From: Zygaena filipendulae
Taxonomy: Eukaryota; Arthropoda; Insecta; Lepidoptera; Zygaenidae
Direction of reading: 5' to 3'
Length of the DNA stretch: 64,000 bases
Assembly: GCA_907165275.2 (NCBI GenBank)
Contig: OU015665.1
Location: 4,588,001-4,652,000 of the forward strand
The position numbers and the translations under genes were made by a program. How positions within the stretch are numbered: the stretch's first letter is position 1; each line of letters starts with the position of its first letter. Shown here one piece after another: positions 10,816 to 22,575 of this stretch. The notes under the pieces are model-generated. The model did no database searches. It was given only the letters and a program-made list of their open reading frames with translations, and was not told where the DNA came from.

Positions 10816-11059
10816 ATTCATGTGTTCGCTTCGGTGTTTATTCTGAGATCTGGGTGTTTAGTATGTATTATAACTCATAAGCATAGATGGACCCGGTGCT
10901 TGAGATTAAATTCTATAAAAATCTCTCGTTTTCGAGGTTAAATCCGATAAAAGACCGTAAAAGGCTGGCAATATAACAAAAAGTATATACTAGGTGTATG
11001 GTACCCGTAACCCGTAGGTACAAGCTCTGCCTAGTTTGTGTCCAGAGGGTCACCAGAGA

Positions 11060-11298
11060 GGGCTATTACATAACTTTTATTTCTATAATTTTTCGGTTTC
11101 AAACAAAAATATGGCGGTTTTGTGATTACAATATGCACGTTTTGACACCTAAATATCTAGCAATCAACCAAAATAAACATACTTCAAAACTTTAAGCTGC
11201 GTAAACATGATTAATTAATCACAATTTTTCGCTATTTTTCTCGCTATTTTTATTTTTGAAACTGAAATACGATACTAACAAAAGTTACATAATCGCCC
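11060..11298. mobile_element. old copy of Tc1/mariner-type MITE
   Basis: Left end GGGCTATTACATAACTTTTA and right end AAAAGTTACATAATCGCCC. The interior GCGGTTTTGTGATTACAATA and ATCTAGCAATCAA matches the intact copy at 26185-26410. The arms have diverged and the TA flank is lost. Confidence 0.75.
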
Positions 11299-11394
11299 AG
11301 CAGGTGGCACTGTGTGATAATGTCCAAGTAGAACTAGTATCGTAGGTAAGCGAAGAGATCCTATACTTCTTTAATTCTAACTTTTCTACTACTA

Positions 11395-11588
11395 ACGTAG
11401 TGATTACCTTCTCTCTGCTACTAACGTGTGGCAGGTACATAGACATAAGGTGGAGTTTACTTCTACGTCATTGTCTCACGTGAAAGCAGTTTTCATTACT
11501 CTATAATAAAAACAATATCGTTTTGACAGCTTGTCAACCAGAAAATATGCATACCAAACGTAGTGATTACCTTCTCTCTGTGCATACC
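11395..11588. repeat. 23-bp direct repeat, second copy bracketed by TGCATACC
   Basis: ACGTAGTGATTACCTTCTCT then CTG occurs at 11395-11417 and again at 11558-11580. The second copy lies inside a 25 bp segment (11556-11580) flanked by identical TGCATACC octamers at 11548 and 11581. Confidence 0.85.
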
Positions 11589-13029
11589 TATCACAATTTA
11601 TTTTTAATCAATCTCGCATATTATGTTAGAAACAACTCATAACCATGTGGCGCGGGACTCCACCGGCGTATTGCGTTAACTGATAATCTCAAATAATACA
11701 TGTGTGTAGTTCATCCATGAACCAAGTAATGCCGTAGCTGCCAACTCTTAAATAAATTGTGAATCATCGCCTACGTTTGTTCTCAAGGTGTAAGAGGTTA
11801 TCATTTTGTGAATAAAAAAAAAAAGGATGTTACAATAAAAACACAGATGTAAAGAAAAATGATTATTACCAAACAAGAAATATTATTGTTTGATATATAC
11901 ATACAAGGTGTAATGGAAAGATGTGCTTAGTCATTTATGAAGATTGTAATTTGGCAATCTTATGCAATAATTTGAACGTGGTATTTAGCTGAAAACCTTA
12001 GTTCAAAATTTCATAACCAAAATAAAAAAATATTTTTACCGATCACTTCCACAAAATTAACATGCCACATCACTGGGTAGATTATAAACTAGTTACAGGT
12101 GACGGGTTCAAGATCATTTGATGCAGTTTATCGCCATTGGGGTTGCAGAGATAAGTTAATAGCAGCAAACCTAGCTTTTAGGAAAGTTTATAACGATAAC
12201 GTGAACACGATCGTCAAATATGACTACACCTTTCTGTAACATCCCTGTATAGTGTGTTTTGAAGTGGACTATTATTATTATAGTCTGTTTCGACATAGTG
12301 GTTTAGTAAAGGGAAGCGAACTTAATCACTACGTTTTAGTGAAGGTTGCTTTGAGCTTGACTCGGCGAGTTACTTAATAAATAATTATTGAGTTCTAGTA
12401 ATATTTTATTCTTATTTACTCTTTCAAAACTCGGCTCATTAAATAGGCATTGAAGTATGTAAATTATTTAAAACGATTCTTCCAATAGTTGTCCATACTA
12501 TTCGACTCTATGTAGTGGTTTGTGTGCTACAAGTTCAAAAGAAAATACGTTTAATAAATTAGTAAGTAATTAAGTATGTTCTCGTGTTTTGTGATTTTAT
12601 GATAAATACTTAGGTTATTATAACGTTCATTCCCAGATCATTGGACAAGTGTCTATTGTTATCATAAGTGACGATATCACTGTGAGTTGCGCTCGCGACG
12701 CTTGTGTATTTTTATTTGTTTTGTGATAATATTAAATTATTCGAATTGTTGTGTAAAATATACTAAAAGCTTTTCACGCTAAGGCATGTAAGTAACAAAT
12801 ATGAGTCAAAGCAGTAATTGATTTGTCACACCTGATGGTACATAAGCTCTTTAGGCACTTTATTATTTAGGTAAATATTTTGATTTCATAATAATAATAT
12901 AACTATTTGTATAATAGATATTTTAGTTGAAATAATATTATGTTTACTTAAATTTCAAAACAATACTTAAGAGGAAACGCAGACTGTATTTATTCCATAC
13001 AAAATTATGGATACAATTATTATTATTAT
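11589..13029. other. intergenic AT-rich, no gene seen
   Basis: Contains only a short SINE-tail fragment (12251-12282, GAAGTGGACTATTATTATTA) and simple repeats. Confidence 0.5.
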
Positions 13030-13212
13030 TACTATTATTATTATTATAAATGTTTGTATGTTTGTCCTCTATGCGTTCCCAAACCACTGGCCGATTGTGA
13101 TGAATCTTTGGCGGGTTGTTCTGCCTGCGTCCGCAAAGGTTCTAGGTGTAAAAAAATTCCTGCGGTAATTCCGAAACTCATGCACGCGGGCAAAACCGCC
13201 AGCATCAACTAG
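13030..13212 (+). mobile_element. non-autonomous Helitron fragment, plus
   Basis: An ATT-repeat then AAATGTTTGTATGTTTGTCC, CTTTGGCGGGTTGTTCTGCC and TGCGTCCGCAAAGGTTC, ending ...GCACGCGGGCAAAACCGCC...CTAG|T. The same subfamily is at 15560 and, inverted, at 18130. Confidence 0.65.
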
Positions 13213-15079
13213 TAAAAAAATAAAATAAAAACCTATATTATTTATGAAAGAAGCATTGAGATCCGCCCAGTTTGGATGAAGAAAACAGAATATATGTCAA
13301 AATGTCTTCCAGTCTGCATTTCCTCTTAATAGAACGAAGAGAGATAATTGACGGGTAAATTCCTAACAGTGTTTACTGTTTATATAATTATCAATGTATT
13401 TACCTAATTACGCATATATTTTTCAACTCCACAAAGGTCTGAGAAAAGTTAAAACCTACCTACTTAGTTCTTTATCGCTTTCTATTGCCTTAAATAAAAA
13501 AGCAGGTAGTATAAATTCAAACTTGTTGTTTTCAGATTACAACCGGATCGAATCAAGCCTGTCATGATGTCGAAATGTGAGTATTTTCAAATTTCATAAG
13601 TTCCATTGATACAGGGTGTACCGTGTAAGTAATTTAAAAAAGAGGCACTAAAACGCACGATAATTCATGCTTACATGCAATAAAAAATACGTTAAATTTT
13701 TTGATAAATCACATAGAAAACAAAGGATGTGTGTTTATGCTTTTATACAATTTTTGATCTGTCAGCACATTGGCAACGAGCACATCCAATTTTCATGTTT
13801 TGTTTAGGTATATAGATTATAGATAGATAATTACCTTAAAAAAAATTACTTTTTGTTTGTTACGAGTAATTTTGGACGAGAACCAAATACCTACTAAATA
13901 CTTATTTTCCTTCAGTATGTCTCGCGTTTAACCTCACACCTTGTACCTAAATATATTATTTTTTAAATAAGTTACAGTTTAATAGTCGTAGACACTGACG
14001 ACGATTATTAGAATGTACTTGTACCTTGATTGTCTTTTTAACACGCAATACCTACAAGCCTATTTCCTTTTTTATACAATACAATTATACACAAACCTTT
14101 GAAAACCGGTCACGACGCCCGGCGTCCGAAGTAGTAGGTAGAAGCTTCCTTTGATACTCATAATATCATTGAGTAGAAGACGGTTAAAATGCTTTGTGAA
14201 CATAATAATATAATACCTAATATGTAGGTTATTACTTATTATCATAGTCGTATATATTGACACATAGAGGGGACAAACATAATTTTAAATCTTATCTTCT
14301 CTTCTAATATATATAAATCACGTGTCACGTTGTTTGTCCGCATCTAAATGTAATGCATTTTTATTATGCATGAATAATAAATTTAAATTAGAAAAAACAA
14401 AAAAATCGTTTACAGTTTTAATACATCAATGGTTTACGTATTATTTCGTAATCATAGTTTGAGCCGATGATATTTTATATGATATGTGTAGTATACATTA
14501 ATTTAAACGCTTAATTGGTGACTCTTAATTATATACTAGTCACGATACCTACTGATTCACTATGACTTTACACGTCATAAAAAATAAATTGCTTACTTCA
14601 TGTACTTAAAAAAAGTTTTTCCAATCCAAAATACGTACTTATATACATATCTAGTAGAATATTTGTGATTTTTCGCTATTGGGCAAGGACTGTTGTTGAC
14701 CGAAGTGAAGAGTTTATTTACTAGACCCCTAGTATAAACTCTTATTGTCGAGCAGTTAAATACATTACATTGTGAAATAATTTCATATTTTGAACCATCA
14801 GCAGGTATTGCAGGTCATGTCTACTATGATAATCCTATTAAAAACTCTTTGCTTTGGTTTTAACTATTGTGGCTATTCGTTTTTACACAAAATCTGAATA
14901 AAACAATAACTTTATTTCATAATTAAACCGACGGCGCACTACTGGGAGTAGGGAGTTTGTTGCGCAGCTTCTCTCCTGCAGCCATATTGGGAAGCTGTGC
15001 AGAACGGACGCTTTATGGGTGCTGTGATAATTTATTACAATTTTATTAACGTCCAAAAGAGCCATACTATCCCTGTAGT
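13213..15079. other. intergenic; retroelement 3' piece near right end
   Basis: Mostly AT-rich with no supportable ORF. At ~14925-15075 a GC-richer block followed by GGTGCTGTGATAATTTATTA and AAAAGAGCCATACTA is the same non-LTR 3' family as at 595-722. Confidence 0.5.
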
Positions 15080-15130
15080 GAACAATGAATAGAAAGAAAG
15101 AAAATGTATTTATTTTAGCACAACCCAACG
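15080..15130 (-). mobile_element. retroelement tail with (CTTT)n, minus
   Basis: On the minus strand TGCTAAAATAAATACATTTT is followed by CTTTCTTTCT. The same tail type occurs at 33772 and 36932. Confidence 0.45.
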
Positions 15131-15559
15131 AATAAAATTATTTGACTTCATGTCTTTGAACGTCTTTCGCCGACCATCCAGCACGATGCTGAAGGTCAGC
15201 AATCACGTGATTACTGTAGTTGACTGACCTACTCATTACTCTAAGCGTATAGTAGGTATAAGTAAGATTTCGACATTTTAAAACCGATAATAGTAATTGG
15301 TATCGATTTTTTTTATATGCATGGAAGGTTGCATTCTCTATTGATGTAATCTATTGTTGATCGAAGAATCTATTGATCAAATATTCACCTAGTAAAATAA
15401 AATTCAACTTTACAATAATTTTTTTTTATAAATCTTGACGACCAGTAGAAACGCTAATACTAAAAAAGTCACTATTTATTTTGTTTCCGCTTAGTTCGTG
15501 AAACTACGCAACGAATTTTGATGTGGTTCTTTACTATCATTAACAAAACTTCATATCTT

Positions 15560-15722
15560 CTTCTTTCTTTATAAATAAAAATGAATGTTTGTATGTCTGC
15601 CCTCTATGCGTTTCGGAACCATTGGTCCGATTGTGATGAAACTTTGGCGGGTTGTTCTGCCTGCGTCCGCAAAGGTTCCCGATCCCAAAACTCACGCGGG
15701 TGAAACCGCGGGCCACAGTTAG
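15560..15722 (+). mobile_element. non-autonomous Helitron, plus
   Basis: AATGAATGTTTGTATGTCTG to CACGCGGGTGAAACCGCGGG, then CCACAGTTAG|T. It shares TTGGCGGGTTGTTCTGCCTG with the 13030 copy. Confidence 0.7.
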
Positions 15723-16319
15723 TATTTAATAAAATCTATAAATTTGTATATCTATAAAATCACGCGATCTAAACAGCGAAGAATTACCTACTCTCTGCTC
15801 TCACTTGTTTCTCATGTGTACTGTCTCTCTTCCGCGCATTTGTTTTATTGCCATAAAAATTGGATAACATTCTTTTGTGCAATGGCATAGCGTTAAAATC
15901 AAACGGTTTTTAAGTGGATGTGATGTTATGGGAGATCTTACTCATATTATTAATATTAAAGTTTTGAAGAAGTTTGTATGTTTAGATATTCGTTGTCCAT
16001 ACATGCACAAACGGTTTAACGGATTTAGATAGGCACACAGAATATGTTTTGGATTACTGCATTAGATACTTTTATGAGGTAACGATGATATTTCTTCGTA
16101 TTACGGTAACGATGACGTTTCTTCGTATTTCCGAAATTATATCGAAGTGGAACAATTTAAAAATGAAAAGATTCCGCCTGACTAAATATCTATATTTTAA
16201 TGACCCCGTGACAGACAGATATGCAGATTGTCCGGTTTGTAATAAGGCTCTGTACGCGGCTCAGTTGAACCCCAAAAAAGATAAAGTGTTTATTATAATA
16301 TAGTGGTAGCATAACGTTT

Positions 16320-16600
16320 GACGCGATCAGCCGAGCAAGATTAGCGTTCGTTGAACTCTATGCAATTACAGTGAGAGCTTAAGTCGTTTGTTGGAGTGCG
16401 CCTGAGCACTAGGTCATCGCGGGCCGCACACGGGGTTTGTGTGTCAGAACAACCGGACCTGCAACCACAGATAACTATTGCGTTGAGTTTGTGGAAGAAA
16501 AAAGAATGCCCACATCAAAAGTGCCGGGGAAGTAGATTCACTGGAACGTACCTACGGAGCGATCGAAAAACTCGTGCCATGACTTCAAATCATTTTTATA
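16320..16600. other. GC-richer unexplained island
   Basis: GC content is above the flanks (CGCGGGCCGCACACGGGG and neighbours) but no exon with good splice sites and no known repeat is recognised. An 84-codon frame at 16049-16303 contains CPVC but is not convincing. Confidence 0.25.
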
Positions 16601-16727
16601 CCCTTACAAATATTACTTTCTGAAAAGAAATTATAAAATACAAGCGACAAATTGTACGCAAACGATTTTGTGTTACTCAACTAATAACTTTACTTAACTA
16701 CGCAGTTTCATAAGTTTTATTATAAAA

Positions 16728-16941
16728 CTAGATGTGCCCCGCGGTTTCACCCGCGTGAAACGTTTTGATATAACAAGTCTTTTTCCCGACATCCGATTTC
16801 AATTAAATAAAGCCCACATGTAGCTCCAGGGTCTGGAGTATGGGGAAATTTTCCATACTGACCCAAAAAAAAAAAACTCACCCTGTATGTATATTTCCAT
16901 TTTACAAGGTTTTTAGTGAGGCCATTTTTGCGTCTTATCAG
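16728..16941 (-). mobile_element. non-autonomous Helitron subfamily (AGCTCCAGG), minus
   Basis: CTAGATGTGCCCCGCGGTTT then ACCCGCGTGAAA. The interior CGACATCCGATTTCAATTAA and ATGTAGCTCCAGG are shared with 59364-59555. Confidence 0.65.
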
Positions 16942-16942
16942 A

Positions 16943-17150
16943 CTAGCTCTCCCGCGCGGTTTCACCCGCGATAATTTCGAAGTTCCCGAGGAATTGTTCC
17001 ATACAAACTTTGCAACCCCTTTTGAATTTTCAAAAATTCCTTTCTTATCGAATGCCTAAGTCATACCTACCCTCACAACACTCTCCAAGTTTCAGGTCTC
17101 TACGACCAGCGGTTTAAGCTGTGCGTTGCTCCATCAGTCATTCAGGACAA
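16943..17150 (-). mobile_element. non-autonomous Helitron, GCAACCCC subfamily, minus
   Basis: CTAGCTCTCCCGCGCGGTTT then ACCCGCG. It shares TACAAACTTTGCAACCCCTT and GCGGTTTAAGCTGTGCGTTG with 9600-9843. It begins one base after the previous element: a tandem head-to-tail arrangement. Confidence 0.65.
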
Positions 17151-17984
17151 AGCATTGGACACAACATTGTATGGATCCAAAGTTTATCAATGTTCTAAAT
17201 TTTATAATTTTTTTGTGTTACTTTCTGTGTGTGACATGTCAAATAATATATTATTATCAAATTAAGTCTTTCGTTTCATCCTTACGCCTGTTCTATCCTT
17301 ATTTGTGATTCGCTATAATTGTCGTTATCATTCAGATTAACTGTTGTTGGATATATTTAAAACGTTTCCAGTAATTTCCTATCTCGACGCGGCAACAAAC
17401 TGAAAACACGAATTGCAGGGGTCGTCGACCCCGCACTGGTCCGGTCCTGCCACAAAAGAGAAATGATTTGATAGATAACTGTTTTGATGTTTTTTATCGT
17501 TACGATATCCAGGTTATGCGGCTGATCTCACGTGACTCTAGCTAGCGAGTTTGAAAAAAAAATATTTTCGCATAATTGAGTAGGTACATATTTAAAATAC
17601 AAGTTTAGAAACATTTTTGGTAATATTAATACATCTTGAGGAGCAGTAAGGGTGGCTAGTAACTATACCTTTTACTGTTACTACCTAAGTTTTCAACGTA
17701 ATCATTTGAACCTGTATAGGTACCTACGTAAAAACAGAAACATTTAGTCAGTAAGAAAATAGACACAATGTTCTTTTAAAAAGACGTGAACTTGACTAAT
17801 TTTAAATATCACCTATATTTACGTTCGTAATTGTTGTACTATTTTACTAAATTTAATTTCTGATGTTGTGACGTTATAGCCTTTTGACAAGAAACACATA
17901 TTAACTTATAATATATTGAGAAACATTACTTGTATTTCAAATAGTTATTTTTTTTAGAGAAGTACTCTTTGATCTGTATTGCGT

Positions 17985-18262
17985 ACCCGCGTGAGTTTTG
18001 GAATTCCCGCAGGAACTACAAAGTAGCGTAATTTACTTCTTATAATATCAGCTAATTACCAGTGAAAGTCCTGTCAAAATTGGTCCAACTGTTTCGGAGA
18101 TTCACCCGCGTGAATTTCGGAACCCCCGCAGGGTTTCTTTATATCAGAAACCTTTGCGGACGCAGGCGGAACAATCCGCCAAAGTTTCATCACAATCGAA
18201 AAATTTAGTTTAGAAACGCAGAGAGGACAAATATACAAACATTCGTTTTTATTTTTAAAGAT
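17985..18262 (-). mobile_element. composite Helitron remnant, minus
   Basis: It joins the GTGAAAGTCCTGTCAAAATT subfamily (as at 27935 and 42931) with CCTTTGCGGACGCAGGCGGA, the inverse of the 13030/15560 subfamily. Confidence 0.55.
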
Positions 18263-19595
18263 TTATGACAGAATTAAATTTCAATTTCACGGCACTACAC
18301 AGGTACCTTTTGATTTGCAATTACACACGGTGGCGAGTTTATGGTGACATGCAATCAATATCGTGTCATTTATTCTAACGCACGATATCGAAATAAAATA
18401 AAAAATGACACGATTCCATCGTCATCAAATCGAAGAGCAACGGTATTAGTCAACGGTATACCGAATTCAATCCCTTTTAATATTCGCTTCGTTTTCTTCC
18501 ACGCGGAGGTATAATTACTAGCTGAATAGCTATAGTGTGCCGAGTCATTATATTATTATAAGTAGGTAACTATTATAAGAATAAATAATGTTTCTATATT
18601 TGTTTTCGCTATAAATATAGATATGCTTCTATACCATTTTAAATGTAGATACTTTTGTAGGTCGTTCATACGCCGGGGTAGTTTTTGAAGGAAAAAAAAT
18701 TAAACTCTCCAATGCAACACACAGCACGTAAGAATAGCGAGAGTACCTAATTTAGAAAGGATTAAAAGGAGAAAGAAAGTTTGTGCATAAAAAAAATTGT
18801 AAAATATATTACAAAAGAGATGAAAACTAATTTAAGCTAATTGTTTTTAACCAGACGTCTCTATGGTCTGTAGGTTTTAATGTCCGTACGGCGCGCGACG
18901 TAACGAAGGTAAGTTACGCGGTATCTGAACCGAGATTTATCGTTGTTTTTAATTTAAAAACCGTTTCTACCTGTCTCTCTCTGTTCTCTCTCCGGCAGCT
19001 TCATTCTTAATTTGTTTGAAATATGATGAAAACTTGAAATCTGTATTTTATTTTTCTTATTATTGGTAAAACGCTTGCATTTTGAACACTGTGTGTTCCA
19101 TTTGATTTTTAGGACTACTTAATCAAACTGTAAGTAAAAAATTGGCACCTAAATTTCTACTGCAATAAGTAATTCCTATTGTTCACCAAAAGTCTCCCCT
19201 AACTCTACTTAAGCTGAACTAGTTTAAGTACCTATGGGCCTCTATACAACTGAAACTGTACGTCTAATCCTACCATCGTACTTTGGTTGGTCACGACTAC
19301 GCGTTACGCGATCTTAGTGGTTTATGAGCAGAAATAATTTCCAATTTCCAACCTAGGGATTATATGACTATGATAATATGGTGAAATAAAACCTAAAACC
19401 TTCAAGATAAGTGTTAGCATATCTGCATGGCCATCATCTTTGGCTGCTGTAGCCGCACGTAGGCACAACTGGCTCCATCTGCTGTTGTACCGTTAGCTGA
19501 CACACTAACCGGGGAGCGGGAGATTAATGTTTCGTAAGGGCTGACGCACATCTGGAGGCTGTAGACCGACGCTATTTGTGAACGGTACCCTAACT
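18263..19595. other. intergenic; minor GC patch
   Basis: A CG-rich patch at ~18885-18925 ends in GAAG|GTAAGT, a perfect donor, and could be a leader exon, but nothing supports it. A 12 bp inverted pair (ATCGTGTCATTT / AAATGACACGAT) is at 18359-18412. Confidence 0.35.
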
Positions 19596-19746
19596 AATGA
19601 ATACGAATGTGAGTTTGTTCATCTGCACAACCCACCACAGTGAAATTTCGCATACAAAGTGTCAGGGGTACAAAAAACATAGAGCCGCCGACTTCTTATC
19701 CCGGAATTTCAAAATTAACTGCGAGTGAAACCGCAGGGAACAGCTG
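19596..19746 (+). mobile_element. Helitron, plus, facing the next copy
   Basis: Starts near AATACGAATGTGAGTTTGTT and ends GTGAAACCGCAGGGAACAGC then TGA. Its 3' end faces the 3' end of the next element. Confidence 0.65.
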
Positions 19747-19758
19747 ATTATTATTTTA

Positions 19759-19930
19759 CTAGCTGTTCCCTGCGGTTTCACCCGCGGTAATTTCGGAGTT
19801 CGCCCTGGAATTCCGGGATAAAAAGTACCCAATGTCCTTCTCTGTACCCCCGAGAACGTGCATGCAAAATTTCACTATCGTGAAAGCGTAACAAACAAAC
19901 AAACTCACTTTTGCATTTGTAATATTCATG
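19759..19930 (-). mobile_element. Helitron, minus, facing the previous copy
   Basis: CTAGCTGTTCCCTGCGGTTT to CTCACTTTTGCATTTGTAAT. With its neighbour it forms a perfect 21 bp inverted repeat (19725-19745 and 19761-19781) around a 15 nt spacer. Confidence 0.7.
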
Positions 19931-22534
19931 ACGATCCAGCTCTTATTTAGAGAATAATATTGAACTTTAGAACCAAAAGAACCAGTGAACCAAAAGAAAA
20001 CTAAAAACAAAAATGCAATATTACTTCGTCCGTATATGCTACGGGCCCCGCACTGTCATAATCTGGCACTGGTGAACTTGCGTGAAAAAGGACCAAAACA
20101 TATTAAGGTGGGGTTTGAAAAATTATTGGAGCAATTTTCAGTCAGGTCTGCGGCGATCACAATCTGACAGTACGCGGGCGTAGCGCTGCGCTAGCGAGTG
20201 TGTCACGAGACATAGGGCGGATAGGTGCACGAGAAATTTCGCTTTATGCGCTCCCTCTGGCATATAATTATTATGTTTAGGATTTACGAGAGGCATAGCT
20301 GTGTTCAAAAAGCAGGGAGAGTTTTACTTACGCGCCTACGTTATATACGATCATTATCTACGTTTCCGTGTGTTAAGACCAATGATTACGCAGCGTCTTA
20401 GATGCTTTACGAGTGCGCTCGAGAAACGACTCGGTATAATTTGGCTATCGAGCTCAGTTTCGCAAAACATTGACGTCTTTTAGTACGTAGTAAATGACAT
20501 CGTCGTCATGTTTCGGTACAATGCTGGACGCTTAATCTTGCACTTTAATTTAATTTTACATTCAGATTAATTTATCACTACAAATCTCTTATCTCTACAA
20601 ACGGGAGACAACTGATATAGATATCGCGTATTACATGTTATGATACATTTAAAAGACGGACCAAGTCGCATGTAGATTCATATTAGACATATTTATGCAC
20701 TCACCAATATTTTTAAGTGACATATTACCTACTTTTTAATCCTCATTTATCTAAATGAGACGTCATGATATTTTGTAAAAATTTTAACGATTAATGTACG
20801 AAGATTATATAGAAAAATTATGATTTTTTTAGTGAAAGCGGTTTAAATCATCAAAGAAAACTCGCGGCACATCTAAGGAGCCTTTGCCACTACCAGATCA
20901 CACTGAGTGGGTAGACCCTGTATTAGAGACATGATAAAATGCTAAAATACTGCAGATACCTATAACTCACCTATTTTTTTTTCTATGTACCTGGTGACAT
21001 GCTATTTGTTACAGTTTTGCTCTGATTCACTACAACCATAACACACTACGTTAAGAAAATGCGTAGCACAAATTACTTGTACTGGTGCCCAACGAAGTTT
21101 TACTTGATAAAAATAAATACACAACGAAGTTTACTGCGTACAGAATACTAATTTGTGTTTTTTTTTTCATCTAGTACGTTTCGGATTGTGTTACACGTAC
21201 GCACGTTATGGGCAAGGAATGTTGTTGGTCATAGTGAAACAGGGCCTCGTTCATTGTTTAACTTATATGGGTTATTTAGGTTCGACTGTTTTGCCCTTGC
21301 GACTCATACTTACCTAATTTGGGTCAGTGTATCGCGCTTAAATCCCACATTTGGCGCTGTGCGATTTCATCCGGTACTACTGTGATATGTGGGCCAAGTT
21401 TGTCTCGGAGCCGATGTGCTTAACGAAGCTTTAAGCTCGCGCGACCGGTCGGGCAGGGCATCGACCCCACAACCTACTGGTTGCATTTATGTTTTGTTCA
21501 CGTTTCAACTAAATGCTTACATCCTCTGTAGTAATAATATGAAAACCAATTAGCAATAGTTTAAAAATTTATTATCCTTACTATTTTTAAATCGAATGTG
21601 AGTTTATTTATTTGGGTGTTATAAGGCTCAGAAGAATAACTAAAGCATATTCTTCTGAGTTATAAGGATGTCCACTTATGACTTAACTGTATGATATGAC
21701 ATTGCTTGATCGTAACAATCTTATTGAAATGGTTTCTAATCGTTTTTAATTTGATTTGTAACACGTCAACATCGCGCAAACAAAAAAAAAAAAAATCTGT
21801 TGGAAATTTTGAAAAATGCACATTGCTAACACATGCCTCTTGATACTCATATACTTGGCTAATGCCTAGCCATATGCATTTGTATGTATATGTGTCACCC
21901 TCGGTATATTATATTGTGATGGTAACGTGACGCTTATAATGCACCTATCCCTAAATATTTGATTACAGGCGCTTGCTCAAAGGTCAAAAACCTAGCATTT
22001 GAAATTCTATACGAAATATTTGCAGATTTCTTTGTTAAATCAATATAATCAATTTAGCGTTTCACACATGTTAAAATTATAGGTGCTTATTAAAACATTT
22101 ATTTTATTTTGGTGTTTTTTAACAGCGTTGATCTATCAAATTGAATGATTCTCGTTTATGGGGCTCTATCTCATACCCACTTATTGTATTTTTAATGCTT
22201 ACGTGACTACGAAAATCGCCAAAAGTGGCTAATTTGGCAGTTCTCGTATCTATGTAATATCGCAATTTAATCAACCTTTTCAAAATTTCCTATTCTTTGA
22301 TTTCTTTTTAAAATATGGAATATCCTTAGAATATAAGATTTTTTTACCATAGTGCCGAATAAATAATGTATAACGAACTTCGACCATGACGACTTTAATT
22401 TTTTTTTTGGTGTTGGCAAAAGTTTAATGCTATCAGCGGTTCCAATCGTGTCAGCTAATTTATTATTATGGAACATGAAAATCAATATCCTATTTCATTT
22501 TTCAATCATATAATAAAATACGTGTTTTTTCCGT
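19931..22534. other. intergenic, no gene seen
   Basis: A GC patch at ~20160-20250 (CGTAGCGCTGCGCTAGCG) and another at ~21400-21480 are unexplained. A short palindrome with flanking octamers is at 21619-21667. No coding region is supported. Confidence 0.45.
21619..21667. repeat. 33-bp palindrome flanked by 8-bp direct repeats
   Basis: TTATAAGG at 21619-21626 and 21660-21667 bracket CTCAGAAGAATA, a 9-nt loop, and TATTCTTCTGAG (12-bp perfect arms). Confidence 0.9.
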
Positions 22535-22575
22535 ATTCCGACCTTAACGCGGGTAAAACCGCGAGGAACAGCTAG
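22535..22575 (+). mobile_element. Helitron 3' end fragment, plus
   Basis: TTAACGCGGGTAAAACCGCG then AGGAACAGCTAG|T. Only the 3' hairpin end is kept. Confidence 0.5.

Noticed and set aside
16049..16303. 84-codon frame with a CPVC motif
   Set aside because: A single CxxC without a second pair is not a zinc finger; flanks look like decayed repeat and no splice logic supports it.
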